Source of the DNA: a virus
IMG/VR virus record: IMGVR_UViG_3300025598_000203
Span: 1 to 21,750 of that record
Reading direction: 5' to 3' (one strand)
DNA length: 21,750 bases
Numbering within the stretch: the stretch's first letter is position 1; each line of letters starts with the position of its first letter. Under the pieces are notes generated by a model that was not told where the DNA came from, did no database searches, and saw only the letters and a list, made by a program, of their open reading frames with translations. Below, in pieces: positions 21,619 through 21,750 of this stretch. The position numbers and the translations under genes are program-made.

Positions 21619-21750
21619 CAGTGGCATCCGTATTTGTTGCAGTGCAGATAAAAGTAGATTCCACCCCAAACCACTAAGCCAAAGATAATCAAAGACAAGA
21701 TGCTGATGACAGCAAAGTCAATCGCCTCGCGTAACTCTTTCTTGCGTTTA
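21618..21750 (-). CDS. Partial membrane protein, C-terminus only
   Basis: The last 43 codons of a gene entering from the right edge. A basic stretch KRKKELREA is followed by one strongly hydrophobic helix (FAVISILSLIIFGLVVWGG) and a short tail with two cysteines, CNKYGCH. It is the most upstream of three small membrane genes before the spanins and the endolysin. The basic N-terminal side suggests a cytoplasmic N-terminus. The start is outside the window, so length and topology are unknown. Confidence 0.65.
   Translation of the reverse strand, partial: KRKKELREAIDFAVISILSLIIFGLVVWGGIYFYLHCNKYGCH

Noticed and set aside
1-21750. CRISPR array, insertion sequence, terminal direct repeats or att site
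   Set aside because: No regularly spaced identical repeats, no transposase or integrase, and the first and last bases of the window share no visible repeat.

Overview
The window is part of a tailed-phage (or prophage) genome. The evidence is tightly packed, mostly overlapping genes in long single-strand blocks, a Cro-like repressor beside divergent promoters, phage replication and recombination genes, virion and tail proteins of short-tailed (podovirus-like) type, and an endolysin/Rz/Rz1 lysis cassette. No rRNA, canonical tRNA, integrase, terminase, portal or capsid gene was found, so the packaging and head genes should lie beyond the right edge, upstream of the late genes seen here. The spanin pair implies a Gram-negative host. 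The style of the proteins recalls phages of freshwater Proteobacteria, but this host guess is an inference.

Region 1 (1-6121, leftward) is the early control and replication block. From its promoter near 6121 it reads: Cro/YdaS-like repressor, ParB-like DNA-binding protein, SF2 (DECH-box) helicase, a 75-aa protein, three paralogous small proteins, a 65-aa protein and a TOPRIM primase-type protein. From the ParB-like gene to the TOPRIM gene every junction is a 4-bp ATGA overlap. A 546-bp noncoding island (863-1408) follows. It holds several strong RNA-type inverted repeats and one self-contained small-RNA-like unit: a near-consensus sigma70 promoter, a 5' hairpin, then a 22-bp stem ending in T6. 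An HNH endonuclease gene and two small genes at the left edge complete the block.

Region 2 (6122-8441, rightward) is the recombination block: a ssDNA-binding-like protein with an SSB-type acidic tip, an HNH/AP2 homing-type endonuclease, a PD-(D/E)XK exonuclease, a fourth diverged member of the small-protein family and a 19-residue membrane microprotein. The promoter of this block contains an 18-bp dyad inside a 26-bp sequence that is repeated exactly, in the opposite orientation, in front of the leftmost small genes. One repressor therefore probably controls both promoters.

Region 3 (8442-8520) is an intergenic terminator cluster where the rightward block meets the leftward late block.

Region 4 (8521-21750, leftward) is the late block. 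In order of transcription, from the right edge: three small membrane proteins (holin candidates), Rz with Rz1 nested in another frame, an M15-type peptidase endolysin, a head-tail adaptor-like protein, a fibre-like protein, a nozzle/stabilisation-like beta protein, a 77-aa protein, a 1133-aa glycine/alanine-rich and coiled-coil virion protein, an Ala/Gln-rich protein, a virion protein with a lytic transglycosylase domain and a last 347-aa protein of unknown role. The most unusual items are the small RNA unit with its phased CAACAC repeats, the duplicated operator-promoter, the small-protein family and an inserted beta module shared by two tail proteins.
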